A DNA stretch of 64,000 nucleotides from Chara braunii (GCA_003427395.1 BFEA01000038.1:217106-281105), one strand, 5' to 3'; shown: positions 1 through 11,589, counted from the stretch's first letter. Made by a program: numbers and translations. Notes: generated by a model from the sequence alone, not told the origin.

Positions 1-518
1 CCCAAAAAAAAAACAAAAAAAAGATAGGCCTAAAAAACAACACACCCCTCTTCAATCCCCATGCAACGGAAACACGAACATTATCACTAACTGGAGTGAC
101 CAGAAATTACCTCCTCCTCAAACGAGCTCCACACCAGCTCTCTCATTCTTACTTTCCTATTCTGTGTCACTCACCTGTTCGCCTTTACGTCGGCGAATAA
201 GAGCGAAGCGAAAAGGATAAAGAGTTCCCTTACACTTTCCTATTTTAGGGAACTCATGCCCAACAAATCGGAAACCAAGCGGGGTGGTGAGCCCCGTTGG
301 GCTTTTTTTGGTGGGGCGCGGGGGGAAGAGGGAATCGAAAGGGTGGAATTCCTTCCCCAGAAGCGCGATCGTATGCCGCCCGCCACCACTAGTTTCCCCC
401 CCTTCCCCCTTCCCGCCCCCCGTTGCCCCCCCGGGCCGGGCCGGGCCTGGCCTACCACCTCTCTTCCCTACTCACTCCCGCTCTCCTAAACCTCCTCATC
501 TCTCCAGCCTCTTTCGTT
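1..518. other. no gene recognised; A-rich start, then C-rich DNA
   Basis: The first 50 bases are A-rich. From about 400 the plus strand becomes polypyrimidine (CCCTTCC, CCCGCC runs). The open frames here are low-complexity Pro/Ser/Leu/Arg translations of that skew and show no recognisable domain. Confidence 0.5.
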
Positions 519-1013
519 CCGCCTTTTTATCCCCCCTTCTTTTTCCCGCCTTTTTTTCCCTCTCTTTACGTCCACCTGTCCCACCTCTTTTTTCCCGCCT
601 TTGCTGTCAACTCTGTTCTCCCTTCATCCCTTTTGAATTCCCTCCCACGGCCAACTCTCGTTAACCTCCTCATCTCTCCGGCCTCTTTCCTTCCTGCCTT
701 TCTTTTCCCGCCTCATTTTTCTTTTCCCGCCTCATTTTTCTTTTCCCGCCTTATTTTTCTTTTCCCGCCTCATTTTTCTTTTCACGCCTCATTTTTTCCA
801 TCTCTACATCAACCTGTTCCCCGTCTCCACCTTCCTACCTCCGTTATGGCGGGAAATCCCTCTCTTCTCGACAAGCAAAGAGAGAAAACGGCGGGAAGAC
901 AGAAAACGCGGGAAGACAGAAAACGCGGGAAAAGAGAAAACGCGGGAAAAGAGAAAATGCGGGAAAAGAGAAAAAGGCGGGAAGAGAGAAAAGGCGGGAA
1001 AAGAAAGAGAATT
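519..1013. repeat. E2F-like TTTCCCGC minisatellite, then its inverted counterpart
   Basis: Units with TTTCCCGC occur near 541 and 591, then at about 704, 723, 742 and 761, a 19-bp period. From about 889 to 1002 the reverse-complement word GCGGGAAR recurs seven times with a period near 17 bp. TTTCCCGC matches the E2F/DP consensus TTTSSCGC. Because the two arrays are inverted, the region could also fold as a long imperfect hairpin. Regulatory function is only an inference from the motif; a simple minisatellite is the default explanation. Confidence 0.7.
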
Positions 1014-1643
1014 GGTTCAGGAAAAGGCTTATGAGTGGAAAAGGATGACGGGGTAAGTGTCCTCGCCATCCCGATCAGCTGAGCAGCCCGTGTGCTGCAA
1101 CAGCGCATTCAATTAAGACCGCGTGGGGGGTTGGCTGGGCGAATTTCCCCTTTTCTTTTCTTGACTGATCCAAGAAAACTTCTCTCTACACCAAAATATT
1201 TATTCAAAAAAAAAAAGAAAAAGAAAACAAAAATCCATTGCCTACAGCAGATAAAAATATCATGTCAAAGATTTTAAACGATGGGAAAAAAAAAAAAAAA
1301 AAAAAGGGGGAAACAAGCTGAGCGAATTTAGTAGTGCACACATAGATAGCATGCTCAGCCTCGGACCTCCTGGACCGGAACCTAGTCGTAATTACGGTCA
1401 GATACGTCCAGCGAAGCTCTGACTGTGAGCATGCCCTATGTGTACAAATGTAAAGATGGGAGAAGAAAAGAAAATAGACAGGGAAACTAACACTCGAAAC
1501 TTTTCTGCACGTATCTCACCGAAATCGTGACCAGATTCAGTCCAGAGAATGCCCTATGAGTAGGGCTGCTGAGACTAGAGACGTCCTCTAACACGAGGAG
1601 AGCAAATAGCAATATCTTCGACAACATTCCCTCTACTACAACA

Positions 1644-1668
1644 CCCCCCCCCCCCCCCCCCCCCCCCT
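1644..1668. repeat. poly(C) tract
   Basis: An almost uninterrupted run of about 25 C on the plus strand, followed by CCTCCCCTCCGCCCCC. The flanks, about 1040-1990, contain (A)n near 1286-1305 and no recognisable gene. Confidence 0.85.
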
Positions 1669-2047
1669 CCCCTCCGCCCCCGTTCGAAGTAAAGCAATAG
1701 CGTACCAAAACCTCACTCATCCTAATATATACCAAAGCACGATAACCCGCCAAAAATAATTATACTAACGGTAATAAAATATTAATCTCCCGCCATTAAT
1801 AACAGCCTTGCGCATGCAAAAGCCCCAGTGGAAGATCTGTGTCTCCAGTCGGGACCCCTTCCTTCTGGGAGCTTTCTCCAATGTCCTAACCACTCCTTTC
1901 AGTCCTCTCTCGCTCCCCTAAATGCAGTAAATCACTACTCCTCTCCTCCTCAGCCCTTTTCTCCGAGACCCCCTCCCCCCCCTTCCCCTCTCTCTCAACT
2001 CTCTACTTTCCCTTATCCTTGCACTGCTACAGCCTTCCCAAGCCCGC

Positions 2048-2289
2048 CCTTCGCGCCCTACCACCTCCCTCTTCCCCTTATCTCTTCTGCCTCCTCTCTC
2101 GCGCTCTTCCCGCGCTTTTACGCACCCTCCGCTTCGCCAATGAACCAGAGTCTTCTGTGTACCTTCTCCCAGCCCTAATCGTCCTTCCCCCGAGCAGCAC
2201 CCCCCCCGGTCCTCGAACTCCTCGCGCCCTTCCCCGCCCCTCCCCCTTCCTCAGCCATCAGTCATGCGTGTCATCTTTGCGCCGTGGCC

Positions 2290-2373
<84 letters not shown>

Positions 2374-2520
2374 CTTCGCGCCCTACCACCTCCCTCTTCC
2401 TCCTCTCCTTGCGCTCCCCACGCTCCTACACACCCTCCGCTTCGCCAATGAACCAGCGTCTTCTCTGTACCGTCTCCCAGCCCTAATCGTCCTCCCCTCA
2501 AGCAGTACCCCCCCGGGGCC
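2048..2520. repeat. tandem duplication of a ~190-bp block split by a (TC)n tract
   Basis: The block beginning CCTTCGCGCCCTACCACC at about 2050 recurs at about 2373. It includes the words CCGCTTCGCCAATGAACCAG and CAGCCCTAATCGTCC. Between the copies lies a (TC)n tract at 2292-2370. The first copy keeps the uninterrupted junction that in the second copy is split by a palindromic MITE at 2515. Confidence 0.8.
2292..2370. repeat. (TC)n microsatellite
   Basis: A pure CT dinucleotide run of about 78 bp. The Ser-Leu and Arg-Glu open frames crossing it are artefacts. Confidence 0.98.
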
Positions 2521-2680
2521 AAGTCCCACCAGCAGCGTTGAGTTTCCTCAACGCCTGAATCTGGACATGTTTGTGGAGATGTGCAGAAATCGCGTTGCGT
2601 TTCCTCAACCGCACATCTCCACAAACACGTCCAGATTCAGGCGTTGAGGAAGCTCGACGCTGCTAGTGGGACTTGGCCCC
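2515..2680. mobile_element. palindromic MITE, ~70-bp arms
   Basis: The left arm begins GGGGCCAAGTCCCACCAGCA and the right arm is its near-perfect reverse complement, ending GTGGGACTTGGCCCC. The arms are about 70 bp around a loop of about 26 bp. The related duplication at about 2205 preserves the empty site: a C run directly followed by GGTCCTCGAACTCC, against C run, element, CAGTCCTCGAACTCC here. The terminal motif resembles the GGGCAAGGTCCCAC family at 6021 and 47699, so the two may be related. Confidence 0.88.
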
Positions 2681-2689
2681 CAGTCCTCG

Positions 2690-3125
2690 AACTCCTCGCG
2701 CCCTCCCCCCCGCCTCTCTCGTCTTCATCCTTGTCACCCTCCTTTCCTTATCACTCACCCATTCCCCTCTTATTCCCCCTCCCCCTCCGTCTCCTATCCC
2801 CCTCCTCTTCCTCGTCCTACTTCCGAGTCCTTTTGCTCTCAAGCTCCTCCTCCCTCTCAACACTCCCTCCTCCTGACCCTTCTCCCTTCTCCCTCTCTCA
2901 TCTTTACCCTCGTCGCCCTCCTTCCCTTATCACTCACTCATTCCCCTTTTCCTTCCCCTCCCCCTTCCCCTCCCCTCCCCCCCCCCCCCTCTCTTATTCC
3001 CTGGCCTTTTCCTCGCCCTCCTTGCGAGTCCTTTTGCTCTCAACACCCCCTCCTCCTCACCCTTCTCCCTTTCCCTCCGTGTTCGTTTACTCCGCTTGCT
3101 CTCTGCGCACCTCGCTCGCTCCATC
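2690..3125. repeat. polypyrimidine tract with internal duplication
   Basis: The plus strand is almost entirely C/T. Blocks such as CCTTATCACTCAC near 2745 and 2925 and GAGTCCTTTTGCTCTCAA near 2825 and 3025 recur about 190 bp apart, so this is a diverged tandem duplication. The Ser/Pro/Leu frames have no domain signature. Confidence 0.7.
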
Positions 3126-3300
3126 GCCGGCTTCACCGTAATCGAACGTATGGTCATCATCGCTGCATCTAGACTGAAAATTGCCCCAAACACAGCCACA
3201 ATTACCGTGCGTTCTATTAGGGGAAACACGGGAGTCATCCCACTGAAGAAACAACGAGTCTATCCTTCCTTACTCTCCATTTCCACACATCCGCCCACCC

Positions 3301-3400
3301 TTTTCCCCCCCCGCACACAACGCACCCTCATCACGACGGTATCCAGCCGGAAAGATAGCTTGTATACATTCATGTGAGGGTGCGTCCTATTCGGGGAAAG
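3301..3400. mobile_element. short TIR MITE, ACAACGCACCCTCA family (copy 1)
   Basis: The inverted termini are CACACAACGCACCCTCA on the left and TGAGGGTGCGTCCTATTCGG on the right. The interior shares TATACATTCAT and a CCGGA-AGC block with the copy at 5574. About 100 bp and no coding capacity. Confidence 0.75.
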
Positions 3401-3556
3401 ACGAAAGAAGAAGGCAGCCGAGCGAGGCCCTATGACTGTACACCCCCTTGTGCACTCCCTCCTCCTGGAGTTGGGAGTGGATTACTCCTCTTGGAGTTGG
3501 GAGTTGAACTCTCGTTTCAAGGAAAGAGGGGGGGGGGGAAGGCAGGGGGTGTGGGG

Positions 3557-3558
<2 letters not shown>

Positions 3559-3612
<54 letters not shown>
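3559..3612. repeat. (GA)n microsatellite
   Basis: A pure GA run of about 54 bp on the plus strand. Confidence 0.97.
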
Positions 3613-3615
<3 letters not shown>

Positions 3616-3879
3616 GAGCGGGGCACGGCTCTCTCAGGGGGGGGCGCACCAACAACGCACTTTGCTCTAGAATTAGAAAAGGAAAAAAAAAAAAAGAACG
3701 CCTCATTTCAAATGAAAAACGAGAAGTTATAAAATATATAACAATAAAAATAATACAAAAAACAGAAAACGAGCAACACACCTAGTTTGCAATTATCTAA
3801 GGATAAAGATTGCAGAGGGTGAAAATAAATTAAATTTAAAAAAAAAAAAGAAAAGGGTAATCACGATGAGAGAGAGGTA

Positions 3880-4317
3880 CGAGAGAGTGAGAGAGGAGCA
3901 ATAGGGAAGCCGGTGAAAGCCAGAACGAGGAGATAGGAGCTAGAGGGGTGAGGAGAGAGTAGCTAAAGGCAAGGAGAGAGTAGGTATAGGCAAGGAGAGA
4001 GGAGCTAGAAGGGGTGAGGAGATGGGAGGTAGAGAAGAAGGGGGCGGAAACGAACGATAGAACTCGCATGGGCACCGAGAACTACAGGCGAGGTGAACGG
4101 AGTCGGATACTACGAGGAGGAGAGGGCAAGACGGGGGGAGAAGGGAGATTAGACGTTGGTAGGAAGGGAGCTAGGAAGGAGGCACAGAGAGAGAGAGAGA
4201 GCAGACGACAGAGAGGGACGGGGAGAGAGAGAGGGACGGGGAGAGAGAGAGAACCGACGCGAGTAGATGTGGGGGAAGAAAGGAGGAGAAGGACGAGGAG
4301 AGGTTGGCAGGCAGGGA

Positions 4318-4378
<61 letters not shown>

Positions 4379-4859
4379 AGAAGAGAGAGGAGACGTACGA
4401 GTTACCTGGGGGATAGAGAGCAGGAGAGAGAGGTTTGGAGGCAGGGAATTTGGAGAGAGAGCAGAAGAGAGAGCAGACATACGAGTTACCTGGGGATAGA
4501 GAGAGGAGAGAGAGAGACAGACAGACACAGGAGTCGTGGCGGACGAGAGGTGGAAGACGAGGAGAGGTTGGACACAGGGAGCTAGGAGATGGCGTGAGAG
4601 AGAGAGAGAGAGCAGAAGAGAGAGGAGACGTACGAGTTACCAGTGGGATAGAGAGAGGAGAGAGAGAGAGACATGGCGGAAGACATATGGAGGAGGAGAG
4701 GTTGGGAGCAGGAAGCTAGGAGATAGCGAGAGAGAGACGAGAAGAGACAGGAGACGTACGAGTTGCCTGGGGGATAGACAGAGGACAGAGAGAGAGAGAG
4801 ACAGACAAACAGGAGTCGTGGAGGAGGAGAGGTTGGGCGCCAGGGAACTAAGAGATTGC

Positions 4860-4943
<84 letters not shown>

Positions 4944-4985
4944 GAGGAGAAGAGAGAGGAGACGTACTCACGCAGATATTCCTCC
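3880..4985. repeat. GA-rich higher-order tandem repeat
   Basis: The plus strand is strongly purine-rich. A unit containing GACGTACGAGTTACC followed by GGGGATAGAGAGAGGAGAG and GAGGAGAGGTTGG recurs near 4389, 4479, 4626, 4753 and, degenerate, 4960, at intervals of about 90-150 bp. It is interspersed with pure (GA)n runs at about 4320-4378 and 4859-4940. The Arg-Glu frames on plus and Ser-Leu frames on minus follow from the repeat. Confidence 0.85.
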
Positions 4986-5348
4986 GTCTCGCGACGAAAC
5001 CCTGAACGTTGAGCACAACGTACCACTGCAGATAGAGAACTACGGTGAGGGAAGGGATGGGATAGCGCCCTTAACAGAACCGGATATGAATGACGCTACC
5101 GGTAGTCGATCACAACACCACCGCTTACATCGGCGCTAAGAGACAATCAATCGAGTCCAGCAGGCATCGAGCCCGCCCATCCACTCTCCCCGTGCCCCTT
5201 CCCCCCGCCACTTCTCCTCCTCCTCCTCTTCCTGTCCCTTTCCCACTCCCCACACTGTCCCTTTCCCATCCCTTTCCCTCTTCCCACATACCCCTCGAAG
5301 CTGTCGACAATTCTCTACCAACCCTACTACTACTACTACTACTACTAA

Positions 5349-5470
5349 GGGCCTCGCCACACCACGCTCCAAATGTGAAAAAGACAAAAATGTGGAGGGT
5401 GCATCTGGTCGTCTTCTAGCGCAAAGTTCATTCTCATTTTGTACATTTTCGAGAGTGGTGTGACGATGCT
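5349..5470. mobile_element. Tourist/Harbinger-like MITE, family A (copy 1)
   Basis: It starts GGGCCTCGCCACACCACGCT and ends GTGGTGTGACGATGCT. The interior shares TTCTAGCGCAAAGTTCATTC and TTGTACATTTTCGAGAGTGG with the copy at 61612. It is embedded in a (CTA)n microsatellite, with CTACTA on both sides. Non-autonomous, no coding capacity. Confidence 0.75.
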
Positions 5471-5573
5471 CTACTACTACTACGAGTGCGCGGGGAAAGG
5501 CAAAATCGGACCCCGCTGAACTGACACAGTGACGAGTGGCCTTGCAAAGCTTTACGAAAGCCTACCCTACCCT

Positions 5574-5670
5574 CTTCCCCCGAACACAACGCACCCTCAT
5601 TTTGAGCGCACCGGACGGGGAACCTAGCCTCTATACATTCATAATGAGGGTGCGTTGTGTTCGGTGGAAG
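5574..5670. mobile_element. short TIR MITE, ACAACGCACCCTCA family (copy 2)
   Basis: The best preserved copy. CTTCCCCCGAACACAACGCA opens it and TGCGTTGTGTTCGGTGGAAG closes it, giving inverted repeats of about 27 bp with very few mismatches in a 97-bp element. The interior matches copies at 3301 and 51697. No clear target duplication was found. Confidence 0.85.
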
Positions 5671-5845
5671 ACGGCTCTTTCCCGTTTATTTAGGGCATAT
5701 ACTCTCACACCCGCACTTTTCCTAAATCGCAGAAGTATCTGACAGCAGCTACGGCCCCACGTGGACACGCATCTGAACGCAATCACGTCCAAAGCTCGGT
5801 CCCAAAATTCCTCGTGTGAGTGCGCCCTGCCTGAGGCAGGCCGGT

Positions 5846-5970
5846 GGGCCTCGCCGGACCATTCACCAATTGTGCAAAATTTGAAAATGAATCTGCCCCT
5901 AACATACGAAAATGTACATTGCCATAATTTTTTGTCCTTTTCGCATTTGGTGAGTGGAGCGGTGACGCCC
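5846..5970. mobile_element. Tourist/Harbinger-like MITE, family A (copy 2, inverted)
   Basis: The termini are GGGCCTCGCCGGACCATTCA and GTGAGTGGAGCGGTGACGCCC (given in part), with TGCAAAATTTGAAAATGAAT inside. It lies opposite to copy 1: its interior matches the reverse complement of the copy at 61612. About 125 bp, non-coding. Confidence 0.78.
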
Positions 5971-6020
5971 GGACACTTCTCACACTTCTCCCAGGCCGTG
6001 AACCTCGGGGGAATCGCCGT

Positions 6021-6117
6021 GGGCTAGGTCCCACTTGCACGGATTAAGAGATACTGACCGTAGATACCAAATATCGACGGCCTAAATCTCCTAATCCGTG
6101 CAAGTGGGACCTTGCCC
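6021..6117. mobile_element. 97-bp palindromic MITE with 3-bp TSD CGT, family C (copy 1)
   Basis: The left terminus GGGCTAGGTCCCACTTGCAC is mirrored by GTGCAAGTGGGACCTTGCCC on the right. CGT stands directly before (6018-6020) and after (6118-6120) the element, a 3-bp target-site duplication. The sister copy at 47699 has a different 3-bp duplication. The 3-bp TSD fits PIF/Harbinger or CACTA; the superfamily cannot be fixed from termini alone. Confidence 0.9.
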
Positions 6118-6120
6118 CGT

Positions 6121-8760
6121 GACACAGCCTCGGACAGTCAACAAGCGGCGAGTCTGCCCTGACTCCTGAGTGCCATTTCTTTTTTTTTTTCTTTTTGTTT
6201 TGGAAGAACTCAACATTTCATTAATCATTTGGAAATCGAGGCCGGGAAACATCGAGGCCATCAGGCACCGGTTGGAAATGCGCATTGTGGGTTCAAAACT
6301 CAATTGCAACCTTGCGGATGGACACCGGCAGGGCGTTAGATTGACGCACGGCTGGACATACACTCCATTGGGCTGAGGCATGGTACTATTACGGACACTG
6401 CCTGCGCACCACCCAAGGGTTGTTCATGGTGTTGTATGCTGGTTCTGAGTTTCACATGGGTTGCTTGGGGGTGTTGGCCTTCGGTGTTCTGTTGATCGCC
6501 CTAGTTTGGCATATCACTCATTTGTGCCATTTCCGCTAGTCGTTCACATGGTAGAGTCATTCGATTACATGTTACAAGGTCACGGGTTCGAGCTTGGTTC
6601 GGACCTTAGGGGGGTCCTCGTCCAGCTTACCCCGTTCTCTCTTCGATATATACACAGCGACTGTTGTACTTCAGTTTATTTGGTTGGTCACATCATGGTC
6701 GCCCAGGGTCTTTTTCGACAGTTATCGGCGGCTGCCTTTCTTTGGGACTTTTCAGTTGAAACTGGGACTCGTGGGACTTCTTCGCAGCCACTGATTCTCT
6801 ACATTAGCGACAAGACTATTTTCAACTTCGGTACCTTTCTACAGTACTGCAACTACCTTTGGCAGACAATCTCCACACACAAGATCTACGGCAGGTATTC
6901 GTGGGACAGGACACTCACCCAGGTTGGAGAACTGCATCGCCGGCCGTCCCTGGTCCCACACTCGCCCCTGCAACAGTATATGTGACTGGCGTTTGCCCAG
7001 CCACAGCAAGTTGTGATCCCTCCCATGCTGTGCCTTCTGGAGTCTGGCCGGTCACAGCGGTCATGGCATATGCGAACCTGCACCCACGGCAGAGGCAGTC
7101 AGCACCACTCACAGGAGGAGTCATTCTTCTCGCCTAAGTTTTTGGTGAGGGGCTGCTCCTATCTCGCAGCCTTAGGGGATCTCTGTCATCCCACCCTCCC
7201 TATTTCCTCATCCCCATCATCCTTGCACGTTATTCCCAAGACTGGTCTCTGGTGGTCAACGTTGTGTTTGGTCGTCAGGTCATCGATCCGTGGTTGTCCT
7301 CTCTTCGTTGGTCAGGTCAGCAGTCTGCGTCGTCAAGTCTGGTAAGATCGTCCTCTTGTGACCTTCATCACACAAGTCTGTCTATGGCTCCTCTTCTCCA
7401 GTCGGTTCCTTCTCCACTCCCAGTCCTCCCCTCTCCTCAACGCACTCCCACTCTTCTCACTCTTCCTTCCCCTCTGTTGTTCCTCTTACCACGTCTCATC
7501 CTTCGTTCCCCCTCCCTTTCCCGGTCGGTCCATCAGTCATTTCATCCCCTTTTAGGTGTCTCCATCTCCAATCTGCAACGACCCTGGTGGAGATCCGTCA
7601 CTCAGCTTACACCTCTGCGATCGATTCTCCTCGAACTCTGTTTTTCTCTCATCCTTTACCTTCACGAAGGGCTACAAGAATTTCAAGGTGTTGAAGACAA
7701 ACGTGCTTTGGAGTTGCTGTGTCGCTCTTCGTCAGCTCACTCTCCAGTAGCAGCAGGAGCCTCTGCGATCTCTCTTTGAACTCACCTTAAAAATTTCGAC
7801 CTCGACATTTTTTCAAGCGATAATTGGCAAGATCACCATGCAGTACCGTTTTGCCGTTCTACTATATGTTCTGAGAATGCGGAAGCAAAAAATTCACCTC
7901 CACTTGGTTGATCAACGACATGCACTCACTGGCAGAGAACCTACCTATTCCATCTTCCTAAACCCTCTCTATCCCATTTTCCTCTCTTTTCTCTACAGTG
8001 TGGCATCTTGTTTGGAGATGTTCAAAATCCTGTCTGAATTTGCTCTCGACCCTCTCACCCTTTCAATGTCATTCTGTCATTCCTCGTCGCACTCTAAATT
8101 AGTCCTCAACTTTCGTTACTGGGGAACTTTCGTTTTGCCTCAAGGGCACTCCGCCATCCGAAGATAAGAGATCAGCTAAGCAGCCTTCCACCTCGTCCTC
8201 ACATAGGAGAAGATTTAGGAAGTTTGACATTGAGTCTTCCCCTGAGCCCTCTCCACCTGCCCAACCTCTTCCCCTCCAACCACTCCTCCTTCTTGCCCAT
8301 AATCCTTCCCCTCCCAATCCCCCTATTAGTAGTCAACCTCCTACAGCCCCCAAGACACACAGAACCCAGCGGAATCTCTGTATTTGTCGAAACATTTATC
8401 TTCGTTTGTCTCTTGCTCCTCTTTATCATACACCTCTTCACCTTTTTCCTCGTCTTCCCCGGACACGTACTTCGGTTTACTCTCCCTAATAATCAACTTC
8501 TGCAACTCTTTGTTTTCAACCACCTACCAACTCTGCGAATACTGGATTAAAGACCTTTCACCGAACATCCTTATCCAACCCTTCGTGTGCCTTCTTGTTC
8601 GTTATGTCTTTTATCGAGCTAGCAGATTTGCAGCTCGGCATCCCATTGATGATCTTCAGTATAATGGCGTGTGACAACTTATCAAGCCATGCGTCTCTTA
8701 TTCTCTACTTATGTTAGGCTAATCATGCCTCATCATAGATCTCATCACTAAAATACATTA
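6121..8760. other. no gene recognised
   Basis: Mixed-composition DNA without a recognisable protein, RNA or clear repeat. The longest plus-strand frame (6461-6985, 174 codons) has no recognisable domain and no start or splice context that stands out. From about 7380 to 8540 the plus strand is C/T-rich. A diverged exon could be missed here without homology search. Confidence 0.4.
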
Positions 8761-10200
8761 AAAAAAAAAAAAAAGATCTACTTATACGGCATCTTCTGTA
8801 ATCATTAGCATCATGCCACGTGGCACTTTGCCAACCATGCACTCTTTCACTGATAATGACCGTTCGTACCTCATGTGGGACCCCTCCTGTTACGTGACAG
8901 AAAGTTGCTTGTTATTATTAAAAAAAAAAAAAAAAAAAAAAGCGCGAAGGGGCGGAATTCTCCTCTTATGATACTCTTTGATGATCATCAACAGTGTGCC
9001 ACGGTTATGACTACCGGGTTTGTGCACTCTTCCTGATGCCACTGGAACATGCCATGAAGGGGATTACCACCTACAGCGTGCCCAAATGTTGCCCTGTCCT
9101 ACCACCTCGCAGGCCTTATCAACTGTCCCACGTGACATTTTTTGCGGTTATCAGCTTCTTCCCACGTGGCGGACCGCCACCCATGTGCTCTCTTGCTGAC
9201 TACCTCAGTACTGTCACGCAGGGGACTCCCATCTGTTGCGCACACAATTATTGCTCTGCAAACCTATAATCTTAACAAAAAAAAACAAAAAAAAAAACGA
9301 GAGGAAAGAAACAAAAGAGCAGTGGAATACAGCAAGCAATGTAGGTACACTTATCACGTGTTTTGGCTGGATAAAAAACTTGATTTGTTTTCAGGCTGCT
9401 ACTATCCTAAGTTTTGCTCTAATTAAAAAAAAAAAAACAAAAAAAAACGGGAATGAGAGATTTTTTTTTCTCTTCTTATAACATCCTCTGATAATCATCA
9501 GAGTTGCACCACGGTTCTGACTACCGGGTCTCTGCACTCCTCCTCATGCCACCAGAACATGCATGGAGGGAATTCCCACCTACAACGCGCCCAAATGTTG
9601 CCCCGTCTTACCGCCTCACATACCCTATCAATTGTCTCACATGACATTTTTTGCGGTCATCAGCTTCTCGACCACGTGGTAGACCGCTGACCTTGTGTTC
9701 TCTTGCTGGTGACCTCAGTGCTTGCCATGCAAATGACTCCCATCTGTTACGCATACAAATATTGCTTCGCATCCCTATTATTTGAAAAAAAAAACAAAAA
9801 ACAAACAATGGAATACGGCTGTCTCAGCGGCAGGCAATTTAGGTCCACACTTTGCAAGCTCTCACTTGTTACGAGTTCATGATCTTGGCTGGACTAAAAC
9901 TTGATCTCTTAAAAAAAAAAAAAAAAAAAAAAAAGGAGTGGAGGAGAAAAACGACAATCTGCTTGTGGCATTTTCTGATAATCATCAGCATTAGCCCACG
10001 TGGCCACCTGTCAGCCTCGTGTACTCTTCCTCATCATATCACAACATGTCACATGAGAGATTCCAACCGCTACTATCCTAAGGGTTTGGGGACCAGCAAT
10101 CATCAACCGTCCTGTGCGGCTCTTTCCGACGATCACCACCTATGACAGGTTTGCCAATCGGCGTGTCTTCTTCATCATTGCATCTCAAAACTTATGAATG
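8761..10200 (+). repeat. array of A-tailed repeat units (4 diverged copies)
   Basis: Four related units each end in or are separated by A tracts, at about 8761-8775, 8921-8941, 9277-9297, 9424-9449, 9785-9808 and 9911-9934. The best pair is about 8965-9290 and 9475-9790, sharing GACTACCGGGT, GCGCCCAAATGTTGCCC-type blocks, GACATTTTTTGCGGT and CCCATCTGTT. Diverged copies begin near 8790 and 9960 with TGATAATCATCAGCAT-like words. This looks like tandem or repeated insertion of a poly(A)-ended retroposon; no open frame of note. Confidence 0.75.
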
Positions 10201-10384
10201 CCTTAGTACTTTCATCATTATCCCCCCCCCATCCCGCCACTTCATTTTGGTTGCATTTATCCCTCGCCTCTTTCTCACCCTATCATATAGAAGCCTACGG
10301 ACGCAGCTTCCCCTGCTTGGATCGGTACTGTCACTTGGATAATTCTGCAACATTTGCAGCTCTGCACATTCTAAACGACCATAC

Positions 10385-10412
10385 CATTATATATATATAT
10401 ATATATATATAT
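10385..10412. repeat. (TA)n microsatellite
   Basis: A TA run immediately before the left terminus of the TIR element at 10413. Confidence 0.95.
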
Positions 10413-11123
10413 ACAGAGTTGTCAGGCCGAACGTACGGAGGCCCCTAAGCTGACCCCCGGACGTTCGGGCGTTCGGGTCCCCTACGGGGCCCAACCTCGA
10501 AGGGGATCGGACCCCGCAAAAAATTATTTTGGTACCTAAAAATCATTATTTGTTTCTGTTTTTTTTTTTTGTGAGTTCTCTGTTATGTAAGCTACCTGTC
10601 TCTCAATTTTTAAGTCATTATGTGGTGCCCAAGAATAATGAAAAATCGGCAAAGATGGTGGTGTCAAAACTTGCTTTCCCACTTACTAATTTGTTTTTTT
10701 TCTTTTTTCACTTTTTGTTTTCCCTTTATTTCGGGNNNNNNNNNNNNNNNNNNNNNNNNNNNNNNNNNNNNNNNNNNNNNNNNNNNNNNNNNNNNNNNNN
10801 NNNNNNNNNNNNNNNNNNNNNNNNNNNNNNNNNNNNNNNNNNNNNNNNNNNNNNNNNNNNNNNNNNNNNNNNNNNNNNNNNNNNNNNNNNNNNNNNNNNN
10901 NNNNNNNNNNNNNNNNNNNNNNNNNNNNNNNNNNNNNNNNNNNNNNNNNNNNNNNNNNNNNNNNNNNNNNNNNNNNNNNNNNNNNNNNNNNNNNNNNNNN
11001 NNNNNNAGAATTTTTGAAAACCTTTTTTTTTTTTTTTTTTTTTTTTTGGTTCCGCGTTCGACCGAAAGTCCGAACGCGTCGAGAGGGGGTTCCAAACGTA
11101 CGGGTGTTCGAACGCCGGCAACC

Positions 11124-11127
<4 letters not shown>
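10413..11127. mobile_element. TIR element inserted in (TA)n, family M (copy A, with gap)
   Basis: The left end ACAGAGTTGTCAGGCCGAAC and the right end GGCAACCCTGT (reverse ACAGGGTTGCCGGC) form imperfect terminal inverted repeats. Both ends abut TA microsatellites. Inside are GTTCGGGCGTTCGGGTCCCC, GACCCCGCAAAAA and GGCAAAGATGGTGGTGTCAA, shared with copies B-E. A 271-N gap occupies the middle. It resembles in behaviour elements known to sit in TA microsatellites, such as rice Micron, but the sequence family is not recognised. Confidence 0.8.
10736..11006. other. assembly gap
   Basis: A run of 271 N inside TIR element copy A. Open frames crossing it are meaningless. Confidence 1.
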
Positions 11128-11173
<46 letters not shown>

Positions 11174-11176
<3 letters not shown>

Positions 11177-11222
11177 GGTTCAGCCTCCTGATGAGTCGGT
11201 GAAACTCCGACGAAACAGTTTG
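11174..11222 (+). ncRNA. hammerhead ribozyme, 5'-truncated at the cleavage site
   Basis: Stem I (GAGG/CCTC), core CTGATGA, stem II (GTCGG/CCGAC) and GAAA are intact, followed by CAGTTTG. The upstream strand of stem III is missing: a (TA)n run replaces everything before the G that would be the 5' end after self-cleavage. Confidence 0.85.
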
Positions 11223-11589
11223 TCACAGACCCTCGTTTGTTGTTCTCTTCTCTCTCTCTGCCTACGGTTTACCGGGCAGTTCTGTTTGTGACGATATATA
11301 CTATGACTTCGCTAGCTTCCTGCTACGTTTTTTTCCGGTCAGGTCGAGCGGCAGTGGTCGGGGCCGTTACTAGGCAGCCATGCTGTGCCTCTAGTGCCAG
11401 CGGCATGTCTGGAGTGTATTTTTTAGCTGTGACAGACCTTTCTTTGTTTTGTGGATGTTTTGCTGGCTTGTGATGGGGTGTGAACCGACAGTCTGTAGAG
11501 TTTTCCATCTGGTGTGGGTGAGTGATAGTCTACTTTGATTTTGGTTAAGGTAGTTTATCATTTACAGTGTAATCAGTGAGGGGATTCTG

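Noticed and set aside
2264-2647. Ser-Leu and Arg-Glu repeat proteins across (TC)n and (GA)n tracts (also 3374-3785, 4082-5026)
   Set aside because: Dinucleotide repeats are open in several frames on both strands; no unique coding sequence supports them.
6580-6610. tRNA B box (GGGTTCGAGC) as a SINE or tRNA gene
   Set aside because: No A box or tRNA fold at the proper distance upstream.
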